Source: Chaetoderma sp. LZ-2023a
Lineage: Eukaryota > Mollusca > Caudofoveata > Chaetodermatida > Chaetodermatidae
Length of the DNA: 64,000 nucleotides
NCBI GenBank assembly: GCA_034401795.1
Contig: CM067374.1
Span: 96,226,140 to 96,290,139 of the forward strand
Direction of reading: 5' to 3'
Shown: one piece after another, positions 11,911 to 23,678 of the stretch
How the letters are laid out: the number at the start of each line of letters is the position of its first letter
Numbering within the stretch: the stretch's first letter is position 1
The notes under the pieces: model-generated
What the model saw: only the letters and a program-made list of their open reading frames with translations
What the model was told of the DNA's origin: nothing
Databases searched by the model: none
Translations under genes and position numbers: made by a program

Positions 11911-12969
11911 ATGTCATGCCACAAAGGGACGAAACAAGTTGTATTACGTGATTAATCCTATCTGATTTAATCTCTCACCTTTTGCTGGCCAGTATGGTGG
12001 TCGCCATAGGCAGATTTTAGCATATGCCATGTACGCAAGTTTACTGGCCCGATGGTGATTCCATGATCAATGCTGACAAGGGTGACGAGAGTGAGGACGT
12101 TTAGCACAAAGACGACGCGGGCGAAGGTGACGACTGTTATACAACAACGCTAAACCTCCTCCTATTATATAACTACATTGCTATTTTGATGTTCTAGTCG
12201 TCGTTGTCATCGCAATATCACCGCCCTCGGTATTGTTCATACGGAATGTCCGCTCACTCATGTTCAACACAAAATGCATTTATAAAACTCTGCCAGTGTT
12301 TCAAGATATATTTATCTGGGCGGTTTATTCTGGAACCACCTCTGCATACTCGAGCTTGTGGTTGACAAAGAACGTAAGACACACATTCTCAATGCTGGCG
12401 AAACGAACAGTCCATTATCCTCGTCGTGTATCTTTCATTTCTGAATCCACATACCTTTGAGCAAACACGAAGTGGGTTGACTGATAATTTCCACCAAACT
12501 CATAAATCTCCTGAAACAGACTGGCCTGCTGCATTGCTTCCACTGCGCAATGTTTCTGATTTTTATCGATGCCACCTTTGTTGATCACCCTATGTTAGGA
12601 GAGCATCTGCACGATCGATCTTTCCATTGCGATATCAGCAAACAGACATGACAGCCTCTTACTAGTGCAGATCTCTGGATTATTCTAGAACATACCATTT
12701 ATCCATTCTTGACTAGCCGTGTAACTACCTGATAGAAAGTGTCAAGAGGCAAACGAGCAAGAAGAACACGGACCGCCAAGATTGATTTAATTTGTGTTAG
12801 TGCACCATCTTTCTTGAACAAAGAATATGCATTTGGACGTTTGTCAAATGCTTTTCAGAACTATCTAAAATGATGAACTTGACCCCTAACACGGCACTGC
12901 TCAGGTACCGTAGAATGAACTACACCGACCCTGTATTCTCTGGTAAATATGGTATTGAAATGATTGGTT
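11911..12969. other. Gene-free stretch
   Basis: Short frames only, none with recognisable domains. Confidence 0.4.
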
Positions 12970-13199
12970 TAACCCTTTAACACTCAAAACGGCTTCTGAA
13001 GTGGTCCTGAAAAATGTCCATCTGCAGACCAAGAGAAGATTAGTCTTGCAAATTTATCACTGCAATGACTGCCTCGATAACCGAGCGAGTCATTCCAGTG
13101 ATAAATTTTCAAAACTAATCTTCTCTTGGTCTGCAAATGGACATTTTCTATGAGAAAATTGAAATTTCCTTTAAAAGATTTAAGGTTTCAAGGGTTAAG
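12970..13199. repeat. Long hairpin (MITE-like foldback)
   Basis: Near-complementary arms flank a short centre at about 13075-13085. TGTCCATCTGCAGACCAAGA and AGAAGATTAGTCTTG on the left pair with ACTAATCTTCTCTTGG and TCTGCAAATGGACA on the right; AACCCTTTAA and AAGGGTTAAG close the outside. No coding potential. A second, partial relative lies at 18030-18335. Confidence 0.75.
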
Positions 13200-14364
13200 T
13201 TCTTAGTGAAAATAGTTATAGCAGACTGTGATCCTGCACCACAGCAAAGACATTTGTAAGGGAGTAACTGATCAATGATTAATAATGGACCCGCAATCCT
13301 AATGCAAAAAGGACAAAATACGCTAAGACCAAATAGTTCCTTTCCTCCTTCCCCACATAACAACCAATTCAATTAGTTATACCCATATCAACTAACCAAT
13401 GATCGGACGTTAAATTGGACGATCACCATACCCCACCTCCCCAATGTGTTAAAACCTCATTACGCAATGTAAACATCTCACTACATGCAATATTACTCTG
13501 CCCGAGACAACGCCATCTCCCGCTCACCTCCCCCCCCCCCCACACACACACACACAACCCACCCCCAACCCCGCGCGCGAAATATACACACGAAATATAC
13601 ATCCAGGGGAAATCCGATATTGTAAAACCCCTGGGAACGTATAATTCTATCCTATACCATTATTATCTAAAGCATACACGGAAACAACACTTGGATAGGG
13701 GAGACCGGGGTCGAGTGGTACACTTTGGCACCCAATATCAACCCAGAAATGGAAGCATGAAATAAAGGTTTATTTATTTCACTCTCTTACACATGGTGTA
13801 AGTGGTTTGATTTACGGGGGTTCCTGTTTTGTCCGGAAATTTGCATCATATCATAGGTGCACATCAAAGGCATATACAGTTATTATTGTGTATCGCATGT
13901 GTATATGTGGTGGGATATAGATTGTTGGCCTAGACGGGAGTCCTTGCGATTTCATTGCGCCGAGTTGCTTCTTTGCAGCTACGGCTTCAAAGCAGGTTGG
14001 TTGAAAATATTTACGTCGTTATCTTCACAACATTAAGACATGGTATATGATCTCATAGGGTCTATGAATTGTTTAAGATTAAGTCTTGTATTTTGTTATA
14101 TTGTTGGGGTTTTTTTATTGTTGTTTTTGGGTTTTTTTTAAATATGCTCTTTTGATAACTGTAACCTGTGCTGTGCTGATTAGCCGTAATGGCATAAAAA
14201 GCAATAAAGTATATACACATAGTTCAGAATATTATCTAGATGAAGTTCATTGTCTAACTGTTTCACCGTTAATGAAGTATCTATACGCCAGTGTGGTCTG
14301 TTTAGTAACACGAAACCTGACAATAGTAATATCGTCAGAGCTCGAACAAAATGGAGGAATCAAG
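13200..14364. other. Gene-free stretch
   Basis: Contains a C run and CA run (about 13531-13556) and T runs near 14110-14140. No supported gene. Confidence 0.4.
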
Positions 14365-14725
14365 TTTTAGCTATGCCCCGCCCATCTCTAGTTAAGCTCC
14401 ATCCACGTGCCGTGCGTGTTGGGATCGATCCATCCATGAACTCCCTGACTAGCAATTTCCAGAAAACTATAGTTGTAAGCGTTGCATATTTTGAAACTAA
14501 TTTGACTGGGTGATGGTGTGGCAGCAACAGTGCCCAGTAAAATTAGTTTCAAACTATTCAACAGCATGTTTATTAAAGAGTAAAGACATACAATTCGTAC
14601 AACGATGCTGTACGTCATCAATTATGCGAAATTAATCCCGTCACTCATGATGTCATTGATTATGACGTTAGTCTACACGTCGTGTAGTTGATTATGACGT
14701 TATATGAATGAGGGATAAACTCGAA
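14365..14725 (+). repeat. Foldback family, full-length copy
   Basis: Starts TTTTAGCTATGCCCCGCCCA, then TGTTGGGATCGATCCATCC, hairpin arms with GAAACTAATTTGACTGGGTG and AAATTAGTTTCAAACTATTC, AGACATACAATTCGTACAAC, and ends ATTATGACGTTATATGAATG. Confidence 0.8.
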
Positions 14726-14944
14726 AGGTCTATTAACTGATGATATCATCTGTGTATGCTCCAAAAGCGTCATATTGGCTGAATACCATTTGATATTTCG
14801 AAATTGGTTTATTCCATTTATATGGCAATATCTCGTGAACGACTTCGGCTATTTTAATTCGGTAAACAGCTGTCGACGGAGAAAAATATTTGTTCACATT
14901 TGGATTCACGTGGGAATAAATAAATCCAATCTGTCACCCAAGTG

Positions 14945-15275
14945 TTGATGTCATAACCTAGTACGTCACATATAGGTTGAAGTCACAATCATAATTGATA
15001 GCCATGCTCTGTCATGAAGCTATACGAATTATTGTATGTATTTGGTGGATTTACTATTTATTAAACATGTTGAATATTTTGAAACTAATTTGACTGGGTG
15101 TTGTTGCCATAAGCAGCAACAGCATCCACCATCAGCCAGTCAAATTAGTTTCTAAATATTCAACGGCCTACATGTGCAGTTTTATGCAAATTGAAATGTA
15201 GAGTGTAGGGGATCTATCGATTTCCCAACACGTGGAAAGCGTGGGTGGAACTTAGCTAGAGATTGACGGGGAATG
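14945..15275 (-). repeat. Foldback family, inverted copy
   Basis: Reverse order of the same blocks: GTACGTCACATATAGG, ATTTATTAAACATGTTGAAT, ACTAATTTGACTGGGTGTTG, the opposite arm CAGTCAAATTAGTTTCTAAA, GATTTCCCAACACGTG and GCGTGGGTGGAACTTAGCT. Confidence 0.75.
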
Positions 15276-15633
15276 GCTTAAACTGCTTTCTCTACAGTTT
15301 CTGTACATCTCTGACAGTCCTGCAAATATGGTATATGATCTGTTATGATTGTGTAGCTGTGAAACCAGCGGGCTGAGCAACTATCTGGGCTATATCCCAA
15401 GGACGGGTGGGCAAGACTTCTTCCAAGTTTCAAGTCACTCAGTCTGAAACCATACGAGAAAATAGTGTTCAATTATCGAACCAGTATATTTCCTATGGCA
15501 TTTATAGAGTATGCAACTGTGTTCTTCTCGAAATCCAATGATGGAATAAAAAATGAAAGCACAGTCACCGATTTCCCAATGGTTACTACAAGTCGAGCAA
15601 AATTTTAGTTGACAGAATGAAAACTGTAGGATA

Positions 15634-15731
15634 GGAAGAAGATGAAGAAGAAGAAGAAGTAGAAGAAGAAGAAGAAGAAGAAGAAGAAGAAGAAGAAGAA
15701 GAAGGAGGAGGAGGAGGTGAAGAGGAAGAAG
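15634..15731. repeat. (GAA)n/(GGA)n microsatellite
   Basis: About 30 GAA/GGA triplets. The poly-leucine frame on the minus strand (15435-15743) is an artefact of this repeat. Confidence 0.95.
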
Positions 15732-17699
15732 AAACTCTACCATGCAAACTGGTACATAAGTTATTTGTAACGCTTTAGCCTTGGTTTATGACTCTCTGAA
15801 TTTGTGTCTTTCATGAACCTAGGCCTATTACAGGAAATGTATTACGTGTGAGTTTGTGTGGGGGAATACTTTGAATGGTCCATCAAACGATCTATAAACT
15901 AGCAGTTTACACTAAGAAACAATTACGTTATAGTTTAAATAAGTATCACAAATACATTCCGCCATATTTATCATTGGAATAAAGACGACATTCTTTTATG
16001 CACACGCATTTCAGTCAAATTATAAGTATAACGTCAGTTGTTGCTGTATTCCAAATAATGTTAGCCAGACCGTTCAATTAAATTACACCACGATGTAGTT
16101 ATAATAATGTTTATGTCATACAGTGGCGCCGGAAGCACGGGGACAGCGGGGGCAGCTGCCCCGTTGCTATTTGGGCATGGGAGCAGCGGGGTGGGGGGGG
16201 GGGCAGTTGTGCGCTTTAGCCATTTCTCTGCGAAAAATGATTAATCTTTACTTTAGAACTTTAAACAAGACTTTTAGAATATTCAGAGCAGACTGAGCAG
16301 TTGTATTAAAGTTCGGTTGTTTTGACATTAACACAGGTCCATAAAGTAATATGGGAGTGCTTCTAGGCCGAACCACATCATCAATGCAAACCTTATTTAT
16401 GTAGTGGCAGTTACATGTGGCATATCGACTTTTTTATTATCTGTAAACGTTGCATGTATCTTTGCAAGTAAAGGTAAGATACATAGTCATATATGCTATT
16501 TGAATCTTGAAGCAGATGCAAAGGTAGAAATAATTTGTATACACATGGCCGAAGTGCAATGTCGGTGGGTGTATTTGAGGAGTGTGTCTAAGATTTGCTC
16601 TCTATTCATCCAGAACATGTCCATCGTATTCTTTAAGCGAGTCCTTAAGAACTGCTGGACAGGACGGATCCATAGGGTCAGATCCATGGTTGGTCCCGGA
16701 AGGCTGCTTGATCGATGTTGTTGGTGACCATCTTGGATTTTGCACTATTTCAAAAATTACATTTAAAGACCTGTGAAGCTGCTTGACATGAAACCCAAGA
16801 AATTTCACGGTCCTCATCTAAGGCAAAAGCCGAACAAACCTTGCTCATATGTTCAACATACAATTGTCTTGGATAGCCTAGTTTTCACAAAAGCCAGTTT
16901 TCTTCTGAATCCCGCTGATTGCAAATATAATTAGGAACTAAGTTCCAATTAAATATTTTCAAGGCATACTGTGCAGGTGCACCGTGTAGACACATTCACG
17001 AGTGCGCGCACACTCAACGTGTGGATCTGACACAAAACCTGCCCGTCCACTCGTTCACATTGTGAATTGGGAATAGGTTCAATTGACCAAAGAATACATA
17101 CGTTCTTCGATTAGCATCGCTCTAACATTTATACGTAATCATAAGAAATTCAGAATGCACGAAATCGAGTCATGAGCCTGCACCTTTCAATGGTTTTTTC
17201 TCGTGTTGGTTAGGTAGGTGGGTATCCCCGAACACTCTTCTATGAGGGGGGGGGGGGGGGCACCCATTTCATATCTTCGTCCCGAGAATGCTATCCAGCG
17301 TTCCCTTTTGTGGAACAATTCCCGGTCCTCAAATTTGCTTCCGGCGCCCCTGAGGTTATAGGATGAACTACGCACGCACGCACGCACACAAAATAACGAT
17401 GTTAATTATAAAATTTATGAAGGAATTATACACGCACGTACGTATATGTGTATCACACACTTTACCTTGTACGCAAGTGTAAAATAGTACCAATATGAAA
17501 AGGAAACGAATACATCTTTATGAGCATATTATGGTCAATCGATGAATAATAAACGTTATAAGAATCGTACTTCATAACCATAATGATAATGATAATCAGG
17601 ATATGCTTAGAGCAGATTTTACACCGGGAGATCTTCGCTTAGTTATATAATAGGCCTATATACGTTACAGTACAGCTTAGAAATGTTTTCCAAAACAAG
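15732..17699. other. Gene-free stretch with G-rich patches
   Basis: Several G runs at 16138-16203 (four or more runs of at least three G) and a G run at 17246-17260 could form quadruplexes. A minus frame at 16602-16817 has no recognisable domain. CACG repeats lie near 17370-17385. No supported gene. Confidence 0.4.
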
Positions 17700-17810
17700 A
17701 TAAAACATACTTTTGAATATTTAGGACTTAATTTGATTGGAAGCCATTGCTGTCTACAACAATGACTTCCAATCAAATTAAGTTCAAAATATTCAACAGC
17801 ACATTTTTAC
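17700..17810. repeat. Stand-alone hairpin related to the foldback family core
   Basis: Arms TTTTGAATATTTAGGACTTA and ATTTGATTGGAAGCCATTG pair with CAATGACTTCCAATCAAATT and AAGTTCAAAATATTCAACA around a short TCTACAA-type loop. The outer blocks of the family are absent, so the core can exist alone. Confidence 0.75.
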
Positions 17811-18029
17811 ATCGTGTTCAAAATTGTAGGCCTACTAACTAGCACGTTTCTGGGGTTTTCTTTTTGTTTTGAAAACACGCTACCTTCTATATGCGCTGAA
17901 CTGTAGGCCATAGCCCGCCGTTATAATGTAGGCCCTACTAGGCCCTACTATGGAGCATATTACAAAGCTAAGCTGGAAGAGAGAACGGGGACATATTTGG
18001 TCGTTTGAATTTAGTGTGATTGAGTGAAG

Positions 18030-18335
18030 GCTTAACCCCTCTTGTGACAACAGCGCCTCAAAGCGCTCTAAATATTACTTGATATATCAGTTAAACATTT
18101 TGATGGTCAATAGTTTTCAAGATATTTTAATTTTAGAAGACTATTTTTGTAAATTTACCACTGAATTCTTTTTTCGCCGGCTTAACCATTAACGCGGTAA
18201 TGGAAAAGAAGGTTAAAGTTTTTTACTTAGCCAGTGTCTATCTGCAGGCTGAGAAGAGTATTTTTTAACATTTACCACTACACTGACTGGCTCGGTTACC
18301 GAGCCATTCATTCTAGTGCTAAGGGTGTGTGTGTG
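18030..18335. repeat. Partial relative of the hairpin at 12970-13199
   Basis: Shares GGCTTAACCCCTCTTG-type ends and the block TATCTGCAGGCTGAGAAGAG, followed by ATTTACCACTACACTGACTG, GGCTCGGTTACCGAGCCA and TTCATTCTAGTG. It reads like one arm plus the loop of the other hairpin. Confidence 0.5.
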
Positions 18336-18404
18336 GTGGTGGTTTAAAGTGCTGAATAATTGTATTTGCAATTGTGTATGCTGCTAATCATATCCTGTAT
18401 TATC

Positions 18405-18529
<125 letters not shown>

Positions 18530-18632
18530 GAAAATTAAATACGCATGAAGACACACACAACATGTCATATTATGCACATACTAGCTGTCCTGCTATTTTC
18601 CACGTATCCACTTAGTCGGCCTAACTCTAACT

Positions 18633-19622
18633 CTATCGCTGCTTTATTGGTGTTTTTCCACAGATAAATTGTCGAATGTCGTGTCTGATATTAGCTGAAG
18701 CCAGGACATACAGGAATGGGTCCAATACGTTATTTAAACAAAAGATAAAATATACAGCATCAAGTACGATCCAATGGTAATATTCCAACGGGACGTGAAA
18801 GTAATCATGCACAACAAAATGCAGATATAGCGGTGCATATGAGACGAAAAATGCCAGAATGACCACACCGACTGCACGTGCATCTGTGTTCAGGCGTTCC
18901 TGATGTGAGCTCTCCGCGACACTTTTCTGAGAGAGTTTCACCTGTTTCATCACGTGACTTATACTGATCACCAAAAATGGCAGAACAGAACTAAAAATAC
19001 TCAATCCTATGGCTACTGTATGGTAATCACCGATAAAAATACACATGTTAATGATCTGATTTCGATAGATGAAATCCTTAGTTGTCATCAGTATTCCGAA
19101 AGGTATACCAACAGCCAGAAATACTATCCAAATAACACTACAAGATTTGAGAATAAATGTCGGAGTTACGTATTTACGTGCGTGAAGCGGATGCACGAGT
19201 GTATAATAACGTGTTACTGCAAACAACATCAAATGCCAACTACTAATGATAGGAATACAATGGCTAGCATATCGCGTCAGCTTGCACGCTATCTTGGCTA
19301 CAATTCCAGTTACAATGGAAACATCAGGTGTGAGGAACAATACCCAGGCACACGCGTCAATGCAGGTGAGAAGATCCGAAATAGCCAACGATAAAATTAA
19401 TGTAAATGTGGGTGAACGATATTTTCGCACCCGTACAATATAAATAATCAACAACGCATTGGCAACAATGCCAGACACATACAGCAGCAACATCAACATC
19501 TTTAGTGGTATCTGTGATATGCTGTTGTACAGGTCCATATACGCTAGCATTAGCTCGTCCAGTGTTGCCAGATCGTGGTCCTTATGGAGGAACGTATGGT
19601 TGCCCGTGTGAAATTCTGCCAT
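18633..19622 (-). CDS. Class A orphan GPCR, paralogue A
   Basis: A single exon of 329 codons with seven membrane segments. Landmarks: N55 (1.50), D83 in LAISD (2.50), C113 (3.25) with C194 in loop 2, W165 (4.50), P215 (5.50), P264 (6.50) and P302 (7.50). Three motifs deviate: the DRY box is T137-R138-Y139, the CWxP toggle region is S261-Y262-A263-P264 so Trp 6.48 is replaced by Tyr, and NPxxY is D301-P302-F-L-Y. The N-terminus has one NHT sequon. A paralogue lies at 34770-35759 on the same strand, so these are tandem duplicates separated by transposons. No ligand family is recognised. Role by family inference: plasma-membrane receptor coupling to G proteins. Confidence 0.88.
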   Translation of the reverse strand: MAEFHTGNHTFLHKDHDLATLDELMLAYMDLYNSISQIPLKMLMLLLYVSGIVANALLIIYIVRVRKYRSPTFTLILSLAISDLLTCIDACAWVLFLTPDVSIVTGIVAKIACKLTRYASHCIPIISSWHLMLFAVTRYYTLVHPLHARKYVTPTFILKSCSVIWIVFLAVGIPFGILMTTKDFIYRNQIINMCIFIGDYHTVAIGLSIFSSVLPFLVISISHVMKQVKLSQKSVAESSHQERLNTDARAVGVVILAFFVSYAPLYLHFVVHDYFHVPLEYYHWIVLDAVYFIFCLNNVLDPFLYVLASANIRHDIRQFICGKTPIKQR

Positions 19623-20054
<432 letters not shown>

Positions 20055-20352
20055 CCCTATTTTTACGCACATGCGAGGGTATATTCATGTGCTATGAAGA
20101 AAGCAATAGCATAAACATTTATGTACCCATCCATCTTAGTGCAAGAGGTAATAATGCAACTAGAGGAATGCTGATTATGATGGTGGGGAAACACTGTATG
20201 TTTTTGTTTGAACTTGAAAACGAGGCCTGAATATGGTTACGTTGACACAACTGACAACTATTGCCCTACAGTTGACACACGTGGCTAGATTGTCATTAAT
20301 GGTGTCTGAAAACGAAGTTTAACATCTGTGCACGAGTTTGAGACTGTCATTA

Positions 20353-21378
20353 TTAATACCGGGTATATCCACCTTGTGCCTGGATGACGGCCTGGACACG
20401 ACGTCTCATGCTGGTCACCAACCGACTGATACGCCATTGTGGTATTCGTTGCCATTCAAGATGGAGTGCGTCTGTTAATTCCTGTAGGTTTTGCACAGGA
20501 GGATCCCTCCTTCTCACCATGTTTCCCAGAATGTCCCAGATATGCTCAATAGGGTTCATGTCAGGGCTCCTTGCTGGCCATGGTAGGGGTTCGATGGCAT
20601 TCTGGCGGAGGTATTCATGCACAGCTCTAGCACGATGTGGTCGGGCGTTGTCATCCATGAATATAGGGTGGGTTCCAGGTGCATGATTTACAAAATGAGG
20701 GACCACAACTCTATCCAGTATGGAATCTTGATATCTTTGTCCATTTAGTGTTCCAGGTACAGTCAACAGATCCAGCTTACAATCAAATGAGATGCACCCC
20801 CATATCATAACGGAACCTCCACCAAATGGAACTTCTTCCATGATGTTACGTTGGTCGTACGCCGTGCGTCTGGACCTCCATACACGAGTTCGACCATCTG
20901 TGGCATGAAGCAGGAACCGACTTTCATCGGACCAGTGTACCCGTCTCCAGGATCTCATGTTCCAGTGTCTTCTTTCGTTGCACCACCTCAGACGCTCCTC
21001 TTTGTGGTGTGCAGTGAGGAGAGGACGTCTGACAGGTCTCCTAGCTTTCATGCCAGCAGCATACAGTCTCCTTTTGACGGTAGACATTGACACTCTATTG
21101 CGCGTTTCCCATTGCTGGCTGAGCACTCTGCTGTTGGTGAATGGAGATCTCCTAACAAGGCGTACTAGGGCTCGATCATCACGGGCAGTAGTCTTCTTCG
21201 GTCTTCCAGATCTAGGCCTGTCCTTCACCTCGTTAGTTTGCCCATGTTTTGCAATCAAACGACTGATTACAGTATGGTTAATGTTCAGCTGTCTGCCAAT
21301 CTCTCTGCATGACATACCAGTGGTATGCATGCCTATGATTTGCCATTTCACACGATCACTTAACCTTCGTCTTGCCAT
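20353..21378 (-). CDS. Tc1-type DDE transposase
   Basis: 341 codons, the usual Tc1 length, without stops or frameshifts. Residues 1-50 form a helix-turn-helix (REIGRQLNINHTVISRL); GRPKK at 58-62 is the AT-hook-like linker; a second HTH (Tc3-type) covers about 66-110. The catalytic triad is D151 in HWSDESRF, D243 in DDNARPH and E278 in PDMNPIEHIW, with 34 residues between the last two (DD34E). Reaction: cut-and-paste excision and integration at TA dinucleotides in the nucleus. Start chosen because it is the first ATG and the next residues match the family N-terminus. Confidence 0.95.
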   Translation of the reverse strand: MARRRLSDRVKWQIIGMHTTGMSCREIGRQLNINHTVISRLIAKHGQTNEVKDRPRSGRPKKTTARDDRALVRLVRRSPFTNSRVLSQQWETRNRVSMSTVKRRLYAAGMKARRPVRRPLLTAHHKEERLRWCNERRHWNMRSWRRVHWSDESRFLLHATDGRTRVWRSRRTAYDQRNIMEEVPFGGGSVMIWGCISFDCKLDLLTVPGTLNGQRYQDSILDRVVVPHFVNHAPGTHPIFMDDNARPHRARAVHEYLRQNAIEPLPWPARSPDMNPIEHIWDILGNMVRRRDPPVQNLQELTDALHLEWQRIPQWRISRLVTSMRRRVQAVIQAQGGYTRY

Positions 21379-21663
21379 AGCGGTTCACAATCAAGAGCTA
21401 ATTCTCTCTGTACAAATAAACCACGGTCATGAACACAAAATTCCTAATCTTGTCGCCTAAATCTGTATGTAATGTTCTACACCTCAAACTGGACTTTTAC
21501 ATAACTGAACACGTGTGCTGTTTCCCGCCACGCACGGACCTCAAGCGGCGTGAAGTCATGCATGCATGTGCATTTCGTACTTGGAATTATGTCAGCTAAC
21601 GCGGGGACAAAAAGTATGGCAGCCTAGTTGTACCATCATGTTTCTACGTTCTATTGTTTTTGC

Positions 21664-21687
21664 TGGTGCTTAACTTTTGCACAGGTG
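21664..21687 (-). repeat. Tc1 right terminal inverted repeat
   Basis: TGGTGCTTAACTTTTGC followed by ACAGGTG, the perfect reverse complement of 20031-20054, followed by the TA target. Confidence 0.95.
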
Positions 21688-21748
21688 TATATTTAACTAG
21701 TGTAGTACATGTATAGCCATGCACTAGTTACCTAGCTCCAGCACCTAT

Positions 21749-23297
21749 TGAAGATTTTGGATCTCCGGGTGGTTTCCTTAACGATGATGATTCCTACTTC
21801 GCCAACGGTAAGATTGTGATGTTTGAACGGTTGCTGTGACAACCTCTTACCGATGAAGAAGCAGAAGAATGACAGTCAGCTCGTCGAGAAGATGAAGGAT
21901 GACGATATTTATATGAAACTGTCGGGCCTATCTGACCATGAAGATCCGCTGGTTCGGATTGAGTGTTGCTCTCAACTCTGGAGTCCTAATTCTAATAACA
22001 ACCAAACTCTTGTCTTACTTTTGTAAGAGGATAAGTTTTAATAAATGCTACAATTTTAACTGTACAAAACTGATATATTACTTTGATAAATTTCTCATCT
22101 ATTACAAGTACCTGACTGGTACTAATCAAATTTCTATTCTACTATCTACGAACGTAGCACCAGCGATGTGCTACCTGAACCCTGATGTTGGATTGATTCT
22201 TTTCTAATTGCAAAGTGCTTCATTTATAGCCCTCAGAATCTCTGAGGATATATACATATCTAAATATTTACATCTATACATATCTAAATATTTAGATCTT
22301 GTTCTGATCATTCTTCTAGGTAGGTTATAAGCACAGCTTGATTGGCCCGGACCATCAGTCCACCAATCAACTTCTGCTTATTCCCGCCTAGAAGCTTCTA
22401 CCTACTAAATGTTGGTCGTCCTGACCAATCAGTGATCACTACATTTCGATTTCTACTTCGAAACTTATTCGGTTTAATTCTCTGCTACAGAGTTTGATCG
22501 ACGCTCATTGATCGTGACGTCATTTTGACCAATCAAACTCTGAGCTATTCTTCTATGGAGATGATGCCTCACATAGACAAAGCAGTAGTAGCTGGTTCTG
22601 ATTTGATGCGATCTGTCAGCTAACTAACAACATTATGGAATGTGTTGTTGTTGCATGCCATTGTATGAATGACATATAGTTGATACACAAATTTCGATTA
22701 TGTTATTCATTCCTACAGGACGCTACAATGTCCATGTCCTGTCTATTGCCCATCGTGAATAAGCCTGTAGGATACTAGCGTTAATAGGCACATGAGCTGT
22801 ATGATCTCATTGCCAGCTGGTGTTGTTCTATTCTCGTATGAGAATCAGAATGCCCATCGTCATCAACTAAGTCCGTTTGTCACGTCCGATCCCAGTGATT
22901 CTTATCCATTGATTATTTTCTAAACTACTGATCCAATCGACTGCTGAATACTATAAAAGTGTATGCCGACTAAACAGCAACAACTTTTATCTAACCTATT
23001 TCTAGATACCCATCAACCCAGAACCGTGATCCTTATTCTAATCAATTCGACTGTTTCAATTCTGATGATAAAACTTCATCCAACAATCGATCAGGTTTCG
23101 CCGAAACTGTGCATCATCAGCACTGGCTGATGTCAACTTGTTACTGTGTAATAATAATCTAAATAATAAGACATACAGTCAACCGGTCCATTAGCTCACC
23201 TGGTATTTTCAAATAATAAATTTCACTAAGGACTTACTCGTAAATATAAGATATCCAGCGGGGTCATGACTTCCCACAAGACAATCCCATATCTACA
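21749..23297 (-). repeat. 3' LTR
   Basis: 1549 bp, starting TGAAGATTTTGGATCTCC and ending ATATCTACA on the plus strand. It is near-identical to 30195-31748 throughout, with only scattered substitutions and small indels visible. It contains TGACGTCA near 22517-22524. The short plus frame at 21938-22207 recurs identically placed in the other LTR and is not a gene. Confidence 0.93.
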
Positions 23298-23314
23298 CAT
23301 GCCCCACAACCAAA

Positions 23315-23358
23315 GTTAGTTAACCGTCTCTTAAGGCCTTAAGAGAATGTTAACTAAC
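23315..23358. repeat. 44-bp near-perfect palindrome next to the 3' LTR
   Basis: GTTAGTTAAC and TCTCTTAAGG on the left mirror CCTTAAGAGA and GTTAACTAAC on the right, 20 of 22 pairs matching with no loop. It lies 18 bases inside the 3' LTR, where the polypurine tract is expected. No clear polypurine tract is visible here. Confidence 0.9.
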
Positions 23359-23678
23359 TCGTTGTACACCATCAACAACAAAACCACACTATAGCAGGGC
23401 TATCCAGACCAACATGATGACACTAAATTCATTATTTAAAATAACAGTCTAAACAATACGAACAATAAGATCAATTATTAACTACTGAATTAGTGAATAA
23501 ACAGTATACTAGCCATAAACATTACGAAACATTAAATAAACATTGAAACACGATAAAGAAATAACTATAGAGAAACATTTAACTATAGATAATTAATTCA
23601 ATTATTTAGTAATGCAAAATAAACAGTACGATAATGTTACGATAATATCACATCAGACAATAAATACAATACGTGAAA

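Noticed and set aside
15435-15743. Poly-leucine membrane-like protein
   Set aside because: Reverse translation of the GAA microsatellite.
16602-16817. Possible exon on the minus strand
   Set aside because: No recognisable domain, no clear splice sites, overlapping frames on the other strand equally long.
20384-21460. Plus-strand frames opposite the transposase
   Set aside because: Shadow frames of the intact Tc1 transposase.
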